A DNA stretch of 64,000 nucleotides, from positions 32,809 through 96,808 of the forward strand of contig JBIOVI010000011.1 in assembly GCA_044867645.1 (NCBI GenBank), read 5' to 3'. Below are positions 51,718 to 61,249 of this stretch, piece after piece. Under the pieces are notes generated by a model, which saw only the letters and a list, made by a program, of their open reading frames with translations, searched no databases and had not been told where the DNA came from. The translations under genes were made by a program, and so were the position numbers. Source of the stretch: VRUE01 sp044867645 (lineage in GTDB: Bacteria; Actinomycetota; Thermoleophilia; Solirubrobacterales; 70-9). The first letter of the stretch is position 1. Each line of letters starts with the position of its first letter.

Positions 51718-53115
51718 ATGCCGACTCTCGACGCCCTACCGCTCGCGGCGTCGGACTCCAATCTGCTCGCCGCCCGCGAGCTGATGGCCTTCACGCTCGG
51801 CTTCCACATCGTCCTCGCCAGCCTCGGGGTCGCCCTGCCGGCGATCGTCCTCACCGCCAACTACCTCGGGTTGAAGCGTGGCGACGCGGACGCCATGCTG
51901 CTGGCCAAGCGCTGGTCGAAGGCGATGGCGGTCACCTTCGCGGTCGGCGCCGTCACCGGCACCGTGCTCAGCTTCGAGTTCGGCCTGCTCTGGCCGCGCT
52001 TCATGGAGCGCTTCGGCGACGCCTTCGGGATCGCCTTCGCGATCGAGGGGATCTTCTTCTTCGTCGAGGCGATCTTCCTCGCTATCTACATCTATGGCTG
52101 GAGGCGCCTAAGCGGCTGGGCGCACTTCTGGTCGGGGGTGCCGATGGTGATCACCGGCATTGGCGGCGCCTTCTCGGTCGTCACCGCCAACGCCTGGATG
52201 AACCAGCCGCAGGGGTTCGCGCTCGACGCGGCCGGCAAGGTGGTCGAAACCGAGCCGCTGAAGGTCCTCTTCAACCCGGCCTGGAGCTATGAGGTCCCGC
52301 ACATGATCCTCGCCGCCTACATGGTCGCCGGTTTCCTCGTCGCCTCGATCTACGCGGTCGGGATGCTGCGCGGGCGGCGCGACCGCCTGCACCGGCTGGG
52401 GCTCCTGATCCCGCTCACCATCGCCTGCATCGCGACCCCGATCCAGCTCTTCGTCGGCGACACCGCGGCGCGCGAAGTCGCCGACCACCAGCCGGCCAAG
52501 TTCGCCGGCTTCGAGTGCATCCAGGAGACCGGCACCCACCAGACCGAGTATCTCGGGGGTATCTGCACCGACGACGGGGTGAAGGGGGCGATCGGCATCC
52601 CCGACCTCGACTCCTACCTGGTCGGCTTCAGCGCCGACACCAAGGTGGTCGGGCTCGAGGACATCCCGGCCGACGAGCGGCCCCCCGCCAACACCCTGCT
52701 GCACCTCTCCTTCGACGCGATGGTCGGCATCGGCACGGCGCTGCTGGCGCTCGGCGCCTGGCTGGCCTTCGTCTGGTGGCGGCGGCGCGACATCCCGCGG
52801 ACGCCCTGGTTCCTGCGTGCGGTGGCGCTCTCCGGCGCTGGCGCGATCCTTGCCCTCTGGTGCGGCTGGATCGTCACCGAGGTCGGCCGCCAGCCCTGGA
52901 TCGTGCAGGGCTACATGCGCACCTCCGAAGCCGTCACCGAGGCGGAGGGCATCTGGTTTGCCTTCGCCGGGGTGCTGCTGCTCTACGCGGCGCTGGGCAC
53001 GATCGCGGTTCTCGTTCTGCGCTCGATGTCGCGGCGCTGGCGCGAGCAGGGCGACGGTGGCGAGGAGGACGTTCCCTACGGCCCGTCTTCCCCGTTCGAG
53101 GGGGCGTCCCGGTGA
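51718..53115 (+). CDS. cydA: Cytochrome bd oxidase subunit I
   Basis: A 465-residue subunit with nine helices and heme ligands: His in FTLGFHIVLAS near 23, the Glu pair in AIEGIFFFVEAIFLAIY near 106-122, His in YEVPHMILAAYMV near 198, and the GRQPW motif (TEVGRQPWIVQG near 388-399). The quinol-binding loop is of the short type. Oxidises quinol and reduces O2 to water, a high-affinity oxidase. Fused operonically to pgi upstream (3-base gap) and cydB downstream (4-base overlap). Confidence 0.96.
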   Translation: MPTLDALPLAASDSNLLAARELMAFTLGFHIVLASLGVALPAIVLTANYLGLKRGDADAMLLAKRWSKAMAVTFAVGAVTGTVLSFEFGLLWPRFMERFGDAFGIAFAIEGIFFFVEAIFLAIYIYGWRRLSGWAHFWSGVPMVITGIGGAFSVVTANAWMNQPQGFALDAAGKVVETEPLKVLFNPAWSYEVPHMILAAYMVAGFLVASIYAVGMLRGRRDRLHRLGLLIPLTIACIATPIQLFVGDTAAREVADHQPAKFAGFECIQETGTHQTEYLGGICTDDGVKGAIGIPDLDSYLVGFSADTKVVGLEDIPADERPPANTLLHLSFDAMVGIGTALLALGAWLAFVWWRRRDIPRTPWFLRAVALSGAGAILALWCGWIVTEVGRQPWIVQGYMRTSEAVTEAEGIWFAFAGVLLLYAALGTIAVLVLRSMSRRWREQGDGGEEDVPYGPSSPFEGASR

Positions 53116-54110
53116 GCAAGGCGGACGCAGCCGCGGGAATCCTCTGGATCGGGGCGACGCTCTACGCGGTTTTCGGCGGCGCCGATTTCGGCGGCGGCAT
53201 CTGGGACCTGATCGCCGGTGACGCGCAGAAGGGAGAGCGGCCGCGGGCGCGGATCCAGCGCTCGCTGACCCCGGTCTGGGAGGCGAACCACGTCTGGCTG
53301 ATCTTCATCCTCGTCGTCCTCTGGACCGCCTTCCCAGAGGCTTTCGGCGCGATCATGTCGACGCTCTACGTGCCGATCGCGCTGGCCGCGGTGGGAATCG
53401 TCCTGCGCGGCGCGGGCTTCGCCTTCCGCAAGTCGATCCAGCGGCTCGCGTACCGTCGTGCGATGGGCGCCGCGTTCGCCTTTTCCTCGGTCCTGACCCC
53501 GTTCTTCATGGGCACTGTTGTCGGCGCGATCGCGGCGGGGAACGTCCCGGCCGGCGGCAATGGCGACCCGTTCTCGAGCTGGATCGATCTCCTGCCACTG
53601 CTGACCGGGGCTCTGTTCGTCGCGACCGGGGCCTACCTGGCGGCGATCTTCCTCGTCGTCGACTCCCACCGCGCCGGCGACAAGGCGATGGAGGGCTACT
53701 TCGCCAGCCGTGCTCTGGCCGCCGGCCTCGTTGCCGGCGCGATCGCCGTGGCCGGGATCGTCGCCTTACACGCCGATGCCCGCTACGCCTACGAGCGGCT
53801 GATCGACGAGGGGTTGCCGCTGGTGATGGTCTCGGTCCTATGCGGCTTCGGGGTCCTGGCGTTGCTGCTGATGCGCGCCCGGCGAGGCTTGCGCCCGCTC
53901 GCCACCGGCGCCGTGGTCGCGGTGATCTGGGGTTGGGGGGTCGCCCAGTTCCCCTACCTGCTGCCGACCTCGCTGAAAATCAGCCAGTCGGCGGCGCCGG
54001 GACCGACGCTCGACGCCGTCCTGATCGTCTTCGCGATCGCCGCGGTCGTCGTCCTGCCCGCTCTCGGTCTTCTCTACTGGCTCAGTCAGCGGGAGTTGCT
54101 CGGTGAGTGA
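53112..54110 (+). CDS. cydB: Cytochrome bd oxidase subunit II
   Basis: A 332-residue subunit with eight predicted helices. GGADFGGGIWDLIAG near 22-36, PVWEANHVWLIFILVVLW near 56-73 and the C-terminal FPYLLPTSLKI are typical CydB features. GTG start overlaps the cydA stop (GTGA). cydCD, needed for assembly in many bacteria, is not in this window. The HAD gene overlaps its end by eight bases. Confidence 0.95.
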   Translation: MSKADAAAGILWIGATLYAVFGGADFGGGIWDLIAGDAQKGERPRARIQRSLTPVWEANHVWLIFILVVLWTAFPEAFGAIMSTLYVPIALAAVGIVLRGAGFAFRKSIQRLAYRRAMGAAFAFSSVLTPFFMGTVVGAIAAGNVPAGGNGDPFSSWIDLLPLLTGALFVATGAYLAAIFLVVDSHRAGDKAMEGYFASRALAAGLVAGAIAVAGIVALHADARYAYERLIDEGLPLVMVSVLCGFGVLALLLMRARRGLRPLATGAVVAVIWGWGVAQFPYLLPTSLKISQSAAPGPTLDAVLIVFAIAAVVVLPALGLLYWLSQRELLGE

Positions 54111-54783
54111 GGGAAGCGCCACGCACGCTGTCCTCTTCGACATCGACGGCACCTTGCTTGTCACCGGCGGCGCCGGCGGCGCCGCCTGGCAGCGCGGCTT
54201 CGAAGAGCTCTACGGGGTCGAAGCCAACGTCGCCGAGCACACCGACGCCGGCATGACCGACCCCGAGATCGTCCGGATCGTCTTTCGCGAGGCGATCGGC
54301 CGCGAGGGCAGCGCCGAAGAGCGAGCGAAGGCGATCGCCGCTTACCTCAAGCACTTGCCCGACACCGTCGCCGAGTCGGCCGGCTACCTGGTGATGCCCG
54401 GCGTCGTCGAGCTGCTGGACAAGCTGATCGACAGCGGTCGTCTGCTCGGCTTGGTTACGGGCAACATCGAGGCCGCCGCCCACATCAAGCTCGCCCGCGC
54501 CGGCCTCAACCGCTTCTTCAGCTTCGGTGGCTACGGCTCCGATTCCTCCGACCGCACCGAGGTGACCAGGGCCGCGCTCGCCCGCGCCGAGCTTGTCTCC
54601 GGCGGGTCTCTCGCCGCCGGCACCTGCATTGCGGTCGGCGACACGCCCCGCGACGTCAAGGCCGGCCACGGTGCCGGCATCCAGGTGGTCGGCGTGGCCA
54701 CCGGCAGCTACACGGTGGACCAGCTCCGCCGGGCGGGAGCGGACTACGCCCTGGCGACGCTCGAGGGGGATTTCCCGCTCTGA
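54103..54783 (+). CDS. HAD-family phosphatase (phosphoglycolate-phosphatase-like)
   Basis: A 226-residue HAD hydrolase. Motif I LFDIDGTLLVTGG (near 10-22; nucleophile Asp and DxD), motif II LVTGNIE near 119, motif III Lys within the FGGYGSDSSDRTE region and motif IV VGDTPRDVKAG near 178-188. A helical cap follows motif I. It may repair toxic sugar phosphates such as 2-phosphoglycolate, sensible beside pentose-phosphate genes, but substrate is unproven. GTG start overlaps cydB by eight bases. Confidence 0.87.
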   Translation: MSEGSATHAVLFDIDGTLLVTGGAGGAAWQRGFEELYGVEANVAEHTDAGMTDPEIVRIVFREAIGREGSAEERAKAIAAYLKHLPDTVAESAGYLVMPGVVELLDKLIDSGRLLGLVTGNIEAAAHIKLARAGLNRFFSFGGYGSDSSDRTEVTRAALARAELVSGGSLAAGTCIAVGDTPRDVKAGHGAGIQVVGVATGSYTVDQLRRAGADYALATLEGDFPL

Positions 54784-54850
54784 GTCGACGGTCTCCGCCG
54801 TCCGATGACGATTATTTCCATCTTTGGCAATAACCCTTGCCGGAAGGGAA

Positions 54851-54872
54851 GGGGCTGCGTAGCCTGAGCCCC
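54851..54872. terminator. Weak hairpin after the cyd/HAD unit
   Basis: GGGGCT (54851-54856) and AGCCCC (54867-54872) form a 6-bp stem with a 10-base loop, 68 bases after the HAD stop. A smaller GGCAA/TTGCC hairpin lies just before it. No T-run. Possible terminator of the tkt-to-HAD transcript. Confidence 0.35.
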
Positions 54873-54962
54873 TGCCCGGCGGTGGCGTTTTCGGGATCGC
54901 GGGGACCAGCGGCAGATGCAGGGGGGAAGCGTGGATCTCGACGGACCGAATGGCGTTGACTC

Positions 54963-57554
54963 ATGAAGTGCGCGGTCGCGCTCTTCGCCTTCCTCACATT
55001 CGCCGTCGCAGTGCCCTCTGCTAGTGGAGCGGAATTCGGAATCGTCCCGGGCAGCTTCAAGACCAGGCTGCTCGACGCCGAAGGCAATCAGGAGACCCGT
55101 GCCGGCTCCCACCCCGACCGGCTGCAGATCGATTTCGCCCTGAACGTCGAAGGCACCGGCACGGCGGTGCGGGATTTCGCAATCGAACTGCCTCCGGGCC
55201 TCAGCGCCTCTCCAGGCGCGGTTCCCGAATGCCCGCGGGAAATAGTCGTGAACGAAGAAGAATGTCCCGCGGAATCGCAGGTAGGGACCCTGACTCTCAA
55301 ATTCACCGGTGGCGGGGTGACCAGCCTGCCTCTCTTCGAGCTGGAGCCTGAACCGGACGAGATAATCGCCTTCGGGTCGCTTCCGGCCTTCGACGTTCCC
55401 CTCTCGATCGAGCTGCGCCCCGACGATTTCGGGGCCACCTTCCATGTGAGCGATATCCCGGAAGCGCCCATCAGCGAGGGCCACATCGAGCTCTGGGGCA
55501 TCCCCGCCGACCATCAGGTGGGAACGGGCATCTCCCGGCGGTCTCTGCTCACGGCCCCGACGGGTTGCGGACCGATGGTCTTCGCCTTCAGCGCAAGGTC
55601 GTGGGAAGCAGGGGCTTCCTGGTTGAGCACCAGCACCGAAGCCGAAGCCCCGCTGAGCGGCTGCCAGGGCCTGACCTTCGAACCACAGCTCAGGATGCAG
55701 CTCGACAACCCACTGGCGGATTCGCCGACCGGCGCCCGGATCGATCTGAACATGACGGAAGAAAGCGACCCCGACGGGCAGGTGAATGGGCAAATCAAGG
55801 AAGCGGACATTCAGCTGCCCGAAGGGCTGACGGTCTCGCCCGGTGCCGTGGATCAGATCGTAGCCTGCAGCGAAGCCCAGCTCGGGCTTGGCGAGACGAC
55901 GCCGGTGTCTTGCCCGGCCTCCTCGCGTATCGGAGCAATTGAAATCCAGACGCCGCAGCTGGCCGATCCCCTGAGCGGCGACGTCTATCTCGGCGAGGGA
56001 ACGGCCGGGGAGCCACTGCGGATGTTCGTCGCCGCTGCCCGGCCCGGACTGGTCGCCAAGTTCATCGGCACGATGCACCCCGATCGAGCCAGCGGGCGCC
56101 TCTCCGCGGTTCTCGAGGACTTGCCGCAGTTGCCGTTGAGCCGGCTGACCTTGATCATCGACGGCGGTTCGCGAGCCCTGCTTGCCTCGCCGCTCACCTG
56201 TGGCTCCTTCGCTTCCACCGCCGACCTCGAGTCTTACGGCGGCGCTCCCGCCTCGCTCTCGACCGCGGTAACGATCGGCGCCGGCCCCAACGGCTCGCCG
56301 TGTCAGAACCCAGCCCCGTTCTCGCCCAAACTGCAAATAACCAGCAGCAGGCACGCGGCGGGACGCACGACCGTGTTCTCGATGATCTTGCAGCGTCGGG
56401 CGGGGGAACAGCTGACGAGGCGGTTCAGCGCCAGCCTGCCGATGGGCCTCAGCGCGGCCCTGGGCGGAATCGAAGTATGCCCCGACGCCGCGGCCCCCTC
56501 TGGGGCTTGCCCCCCAGGCAGCAAGATCGGCGACGCGGCCGTGGCGTTGGGCTCCGGCTCGAGCCTGGCCGCCATCGACGGCGATGTCTATCTCGGCGGG
56601 CCCTACCGACGGGCGCCCTTCAGCATGATCATCGCGCTCCGCGCCGCCCTCGGCCCGTTCGACCTGGGCAAGACGGCGATTCGATCGGCACTGCAGGTCG
56701 ATCCCCGCTCGGGCCGGGTCAGGGTGCACACCGATCCGTTACCGGAACTGATCGATGGCATCCCGGTTCGCATCCAGCGCATCGAGATGACCCTGAGTCG
56801 TCCGGGAGTCGTCCGCAATCCGACCTCGTGCTCACCCGCGGAATCCAAAGCGACCATCGAAGCGAGCGGTGGCGCGACGGTGATGGCGACAAGCACCTTT
56901 GCCGTGACCAAGTGCGACAAGCTGGGTTTCAAGCCCCGCTTCTCCGTCGCCTTGGGCAGCTCGGGGCTGCACAAGCACGGCAAGCCGAGCCTGCGGATCG
57001 CCGCCCGCTTCCGCCAAGCGGACACGAATCTCCGCGCCATGCACCTGGCCCTGCCCAAGGGCCTGCAATTCAACGCCTCGGGTCTGCGGGAAATCTGTCC
57101 GCGCCAGGACGCCGTCAACGGCCTCTGCTCGAAGAAAGCCCTGATCGGCACCTCGTTTGCGCGTAGCCCGATGCTGAGCGAGCCGCTCGAGGGTTCGATC
57201 TTCATCGTCCAGCCACCTGATGACGGCCTTCCCGAGCTCTGGGTCAGGTTGGAGGCCACGGGGCTGCAGGTGGATCTAACGGGCGGAACGTCGCAGCGGG
57301 ACGGCCGCTTCGTGACCAACTTGGTGGGCTTGCCAGATGTGCCGCTGTCGGCCTTTGCGATGCGGTTGCGGGGCGGCCGGCACGGTGTCCTCTCGCTTGC
57401 CACGGAACCATGCCGGCATCGCCGAGCCCCTCGTTTGGTCGCACGCCTTGCCCTCAAGGGACAGAACGGAGCGCAGCGCGAGCTGGGGCTGAGGGCGGGT
57501 GGGCATTGCGGGGGGGCGTCCAGCCGACATCGGCAGCAGCAGCCGGCCGAGTAG
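54963..57554 (+). CDS. Large secreted protein with four Cys-patterned repeats
   Basis: An 863-residue secreted protein (signal peptide about 1-23). No named domain recognised. It contains four spaced copies of a pattern L-P-x-G-L ... C-P ... (E/G)-(E/A/V)-C-P-x2-S-x-(I/V)-G: LPPGLSASPGAVPEC with ECPAESQVG (76-106), LPEGLTVSPGAVDQIVAC with SCPASSRIG (about 283-326), LPMGLSAALGGIEVC with ACPPGSKIG (about 492-528) and LPKGLQFNASGLREIC with LCSKKALIG (about 697-734). Beta-rich segments lie between, giving four similar modules of about 200 residues. The stop abuts the ATG of an MMPL exporter, so the two proteins probably work together at the envelope. Confidence 0.8.
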   Translation: MKCAVALFAFLTFAVAVPSASGAEFGIVPGSFKTRLLDAEGNQETRAGSHPDRLQIDFALNVEGTGTAVRDFAIELPPGLSASPGAVPECPREIVVNEEECPAESQVGTLTLKFTGGGVTSLPLFELEPEPDEIIAFGSLPAFDVPLSIELRPDDFGATFHVSDIPEAPISEGHIELWGIPADHQVGTGISRRSLLTAPTGCGPMVFAFSARSWEAGASWLSTSTEAEAPLSGCQGLTFEPQLRMQLDNPLADSPTGARIDLNMTEESDPDGQVNGQIKEADIQLPEGLTVSPGAVDQIVACSEAQLGLGETTPVSCPASSRIGAIEIQTPQLADPLSGDVYLGEGTAGEPLRMFVAAARPGLVAKFIGTMHPDRASGRLSAVLEDLPQLPLSRLTLIIDGGSRALLASPLTCGSFASTADLESYGGAPASLSTAVTIGAGPNGSPCQNPAPFSPKLQITSSRHAAGRTTVFSMILQRRAGEQLTRRFSASLPMGLSAALGGIEVCPDAAAPSGACPPGSKIGDAAVALGSGSSLAAIDGDVYLGGPYRRAPFSMIIALRAALGPFDLGKTAIRSALQVDPRSGRVRVHTDPLPELIDGIPVRIQRIEMTLSRPGVVRNPTSCSPAESKATIEASGGATVMATSTFAVTKCDKLGFKPRFSVALGSSGLHKHGKPSLRIAARFRQADTNLRAMHLALPKGLQFNASGLREICPRQDAVNGLCSKKALIGTSFARSPMLSEPLEGSIFIVQPPDDGLPELWVRLEATGLQVDLTGGTSQRDGRFVTNLVGLPDVPLSAFAMRLRGGRHGVLSLATEPCRHRRAPRLVARLALKGQNGAQRELGLRAGGHCGGASSRHRQQQPAE

Positions 57555-60500
57555 ATGGCTCGTTTCGTGACAAGGCGAGCCCGCCTCGTCGTTGCCATCT
57601 GGATCCTGTTGGTGGTTGCCCTGGCCTCCCTGGGACGCAACCTCGACCGAGAAGTCACCCTGCGTCCACTCTTCTTCGAGGGCACCCAGAGCAAACGCGC
57701 GCACGACATCATCGTGCGCGAGTTCGGCAGCGAGTACGCGGTGATCGTGATGTTGCGTGGTCCGCAAGCGGCTGTGGATCGGCAGGGAGAGATGCTGGCC
57801 AGTCGGCTCGCTGCTGTTCCACACACCTCGGTCTCGTCTCCCTGGACTCCCGGCGCGAAGGTCAAGGGGTTGATGCCGCGCGATGGGGTGGGGGCGCTTG
57901 TCGTGCGGGTCGAAAACCAGCAAAAGGAAAACGTCGAAACCCTGCTGCCGCCGGTCGAGCGCCAGATCGAGAGGACCGTCAGCACCCCGGTCCACACGAG
58001 CATCGCCGGATACCCCGCGATCATCCGTTCGCTGCACGATGCCAACGACCGCGCCATCGCGCTGGGCGAGACGATCGCGGTGCCGGTCCTCCTGCTCGTC
58101 CTGCTGTTCGTATTCCGCTCGGTGCTCGCGGCGCTGATGCCGGTGGTCGTCGGGGGCGCCGTCGTCGCCGCCACGCGCGGTGTGCTCAGCTTCCTCACCG
58201 GCGCCGTCGATCTCCACCCGTTCGCCCTCGCCGTGGTGGGGATGATGGGTCTCGCCCTCGGGGTCGACTACTCGCTCCTCGTCGTCTCTCGCTTCCGCGA
58301 GGAGCGCGAACGCGACGACGTCGCCACCGCGGTGCAGACGACGGTGAGGGCGACAGTCCGCTCCGTCGTGCCGGCGGGGTGTGGGCTGCTCTTGGCCGTG
58401 ATCGTCGCGGCTTTGATCATCCCCAGCTCTCTTTCCACTTCCGTCGCGTTGGCTGTAGGTGTCGCCACCGTCCTCAGCGTGCTGTCGGCGCTGTGCGTAG
58501 TCCCCGCGCTGCTGACCCTGCTCGACAGTAATCTGGACCGCTGGTCGCTCCCCAGACGCCGCCCTGTCTCGCAGGTCGCGCCGTTGCGCTGGTCGCGTCG
58601 CCTCCTGGCCCATCCTCGGGCGGTCCTCTCGCTCATGCTTGTCCTGGTTTTCCTCGCCGGCTGGGCCCTGACCCTTCGCTCCGGTGCGACCGGCATCAGC
58701 TTCCTGCCAGCGGGGGACGCGGGTCGCCAGGAGCAGGAAGCGGTTGAGCGCTCGCTCGGGCCCGGCTGGCTTGCGCCGATGGAAGTCGTCATGGACGGGC
58801 GCGGCACCCCGATCACGTCGCATCGCCGACTGCGAGCCCTCGCTGAGTTCCAGCACCGGGTCGAACGCGACCCAGGGGTCGAAAGCATGGTCGGCTTCGC
58901 CGAGATCGAGAAGCGCACCAGGGGGTTGCGCGGGACCGAGCACGTCTTGGTCGCGCAGGAACGCGGGCTGGGACGGCTCGAGACCGGCATAACACGGGTG
59001 CACGGGGGCACCAAGCTCAATACCAGCGGTCTGCTCAAAGCGGCGGAAGGTGCCAGGCGGGTCGATGCCGGCCTAGGCACGACACACGATGGGGCGGGGT
59101 TGCTCGCCAGTTCGCTCGAAGCGGCGAGCACTGGGTCGCGGCAGCTCTCTCGAGGCCTCGGTCGGGCCGACGACGGTGGTGGCGAGCTAGCGCAGGGGAC
59201 GGCGAAGGCGAGCACCGGCGCCGGGCGCCTCGCCGAAGGGATCGGACAGGCACAGGAAAAGATCGGCGAAATCCGGACGAGCTCCCGGTTGCTCGAGAAC
59301 GCGATGCGGTCGGGGGACGATCGGCTTGACGAATTGCACGAGCCGCTCGATGGCACCGGCGATCAGCTCGCCACGGCCTGGCGTGCATTGCAGCGGATGA
59401 CGACGGGGCGCAGCGATGCGGAATACGCGGCTGTCGTTCGGGCGGTTGAAGAGGCGAACCGGCAGCTCGACGGTACGGACATACAAACCGGCGAACAGTC
59501 CGACCCTTCCTATGGCGGCGTCGAAATGGGGGTGGAACGCGCCGAAGGTCAGTTCGACGTCGGCCTCTACCTCTCCAAGAAACTGGACAGGAACGGACGT
59601 AAGGCGGAGAGCGGGACGAAGAAGCTCGTCGAGGGCTCGGAAAAGCTCGATCGCGGTCTGCACCGTTTGGTGGTCGGAAGCCGTCGCCTCTCCGCTGGGC
59701 TGGCGAAGCTCTCACGGGGCAGCGAAAGTCTCCCACCCGGTCTGGAACGTCTGGGCGAAGGCTCCGAGCGGCTTGCGGCGGGGCTCGGGTTGCTGGAGGT
59801 TGGCGGCGGCCGCCTGGCCAGCGGCCTCGGTGGCGGCGCCCAGAAGTCGAAACTGCTGACCGGCGCGCTGCGCAAGATCGGTCTCGCCCTGGAACGCCAA
59901 CAGGCGCCCGACGGCGGTGGCTCTCAGCTCGACCAGCTGCGCGCGCAATCCCCGGGCTTGTTCCAGTCCAGCTATTTCGTCCTGGCAAGCCTTGACGGGA
60001 GCCCTCAGGAGCGCCGCGACCAGCTCGATTTTCTAGTTAACCTCGACCGCGGCGGCCAGGACGCGCGCATGCTGGTGATCCCCAGCGACGAGCCGACCAG
60101 CGATGCGGCCGCGGCGACCAAGGACCGTCTGCAGGAAGACGCCGCCGACCTCGCCCGAAGGACCGATGCCGAAATCGTGGTCGGGGGCGTCGCACCGGCG
60201 CAGATCGACGCCAACGACGTTCTCCGCGGCCAGGCCCCTCTCATGCGCATCGCCCTCTCGATCGTCAGCTTCCTCATCCTGGTCCCGGTCGTGCGCTCGC
60301 TGACACTTTCGTTGCTGGCCGCGATCCTGAATCTGATCACGGTCAGCGCGAGCTTCGGACTGCTGGCGCTGCTGTTCAACAGCTCCCTGCTCGGCGGACC
60401 CGGCTACGTGGAAATGACTGTGATCCCGGCGACGATGATCGTGATGTTCGGGCTGGCCATCGACTACGAGGTTTTCGTCTTTGCCCGGATCAGAGAGGAG

Positions 60501-60830
60501 TACTTGCGCACCGGCTCCACCGAGGCCGCAGTCAGGAACGGCCTTGACCACACGGCTCACGTCGTCACCGGCGCGGCCGTGATCATGATCGCCGTCTTCC
60601 TCTCCTTTTCGGTCCTGCCGTTCATCTCATTGCGGAATTTCGGTGTGGCACAGGCGACTGCCGTGTTCATCGACGCCTTCATCATCCGATTGGTCGTCAT
60701 TCCCGCGGCGATGAAGAGGCTGGGCAAATGGAGCTGGTGGATGCCGGGCTGGCTCGATCGACTCTTGCCCGGTGGGTCCTCAATTAGGGACGGGGAAGCG
60801 AAAGCTTCTCCGGCGGCCTCCCGGGGCTAG
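57555..60830 (+). CDS. Large MMPL/RND exporter with coiled heptad-repeat insert
   Basis: A 1091-residue MMPL-type transporter. TM1 near 11-26; five helices near 175-330 with GLALGVDYSLLVVSRFREE (proton-relay Asp-Tyr); TM7 near 357; C-terminal helices near 900-1065 with FGLAIDYEVFVFARIREEY. The second extracytoplasmic region (about 390-890) is unusually long and contains many small L-x2-G repeats spaced by seven (such as GLGRADDGGGELAQGTAKA), as in YhgE/Pip-type proteins, likely a long helical stalk. Expected to export a lipid or envelope precursor. ATG follows the upstream stop directly. Confidence 0.9.
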   Translation: MARFVTRRARLVVAIWILLVVALASLGRNLDREVTLRPLFFEGTQSKRAHDIIVREFGSEYAVIVMLRGPQAAVDRQGEMLASRLAAVPHTSVSSPWTPGAKVKGLMPRDGVGALVVRVENQQKENVETLLPPVERQIERTVSTPVHTSIAGYPAIIRSLHDANDRAIALGETIAVPVLLLVLLFVFRSVLAALMPVVVGGAVVAATRGVLSFLTGAVDLHPFALAVVGMMGLALGVDYSLLVVSRFREERERDDVATAVQTTVRATVRSVVPAGCGLLLAVIVAALIIPSSLSTSVALAVGVATVLSVLSALCVVPALLTLLDSNLDRWSLPRRRPVSQVAPLRWSRRLLAHPRAVLSLMLVLVFLAGWALTLRSGATGISFLPAGDAGRQEQEAVERSLGPGWLAPMEVVMDGRGTPITSHRRLRALAEFQHRVERDPGVESMVGFAEIEKRTRGLRGTEHVLVAQERGLGRLETGITRVHGGTKLNTSGLLKAAEGARRVDAGLGTTHDGAGLLASSLEAASTGSRQLSRGLGRADDGGGELAQGTAKASTGAGRLAEGIGQAQEKIGEIRTSSRLLENAMRSGDDRLDELHEPLDGTGDQLATAWRALQRMTTGRSDAEYAAVVRAVEEANRQLDGTDIQTGEQSDPSYGGVEMGVERAEGQFDVGLYLSKKLDRNGRKAESGTKKLVEGSEKLDRGLHRLVVGSRRLSAGLAKLSRGSESLPPGLERLGEGSERLAAGLGLLEVGGGRLASGLGGGAQKSKLLTGALRKIGLALERQQAPDGGGSQLDQLRAQSPGLFQSSYFVLASLDGSPQERRDQLDFLVNLDRGGQDARMLVIPSDEPTSDAAAATKDRLQEDAADLARRTDAEIVVGGVAPAQIDANDVLRGQAPLMRIALSIVSFLILVPVVRSLTLSLLAAILNLITVSASFGLLALLFNSSLLGGPGYVEMTVIPATMIVMFGLAIDYEVFVFARIREEYLRTGSTEAAVRNGLDHTAHVVTGAAVIMIAVFLSFSVLPFISLRNFGVAQATAVFIDAFIIRLVVIPAAMKRLGKWSWWMPGWLDRLLPGGSSIRDGEAKASPAASRG

Positions 60831-61144
60831 AGCGAAGTGTCGAAAACCGAGCAGACGCTCTCACGCACATCGGGCGCGAGGCTGAACCTGGCTGCCGGGC
60901 GTCCCGAGGTCTCGCCGTCGCTCTTGCCGGGGCGGGCCTGGATCACGCCGAACGCCTCCAGTACCTCGAGGTGCCTGCGCAGCGTCTGGTAGCTGGCTTG
61001 GCTCCGGGTCGCCAGCTCGGAGACGGTGGCCTCGGCGTCCTGGCTGAGGGCGCGGAGAATCTCGAGGCGAATCGGATCGGCGATCACGTTCAGCCAGCCC
61101 GATCGCTGCCCAGTGTTCGAAAGCGCTGCCGGAGCCGCACTCAC
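60827..61144 (-). CDS. Winged-helix (ArsR-like) regulator
   Basis: A 105-residue DNA-binding protein: NVIADPIRLEILRALSQD near 19-36, recognition region RSQASYQTLRRHLEVLEAFG near 48-67, then a basic wing. GTG start at 61144 with GGCAGG upstream. Its stop overlaps the MMPL stop by four bases (convergent). It could control the MMPL operon or the downstream lipid genes; target not visible. Confidence 0.8.
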   Translation of the reverse strand: MSAAPAALSNTGQRSGWLNVIADPIRLEILRALSQDAEATVSELATRSQASYQTLRRHLEVLEAFGVIQARPGKSDGETSGRPAARFSLAPDVRESVCSVFDTSL

Positions 61145-61249
61145 CCTGCCGAACCCCCTGAAAGTCTGCTTGAAGAACTGCCTTGTTTATACCTGAGCGA
61201 GAAGCCTGGTCCGTTAAGGCTGAGTAGCGATTTGCGGGGCAGGCCGCGC

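Noticed and set aside
54744..56729. 661-codon open frame on the minus strand
   Set aside because: Antisense to the secreted four-repeat protein, which has a signal peptide and internal repeats; the antisense product has no domain character.
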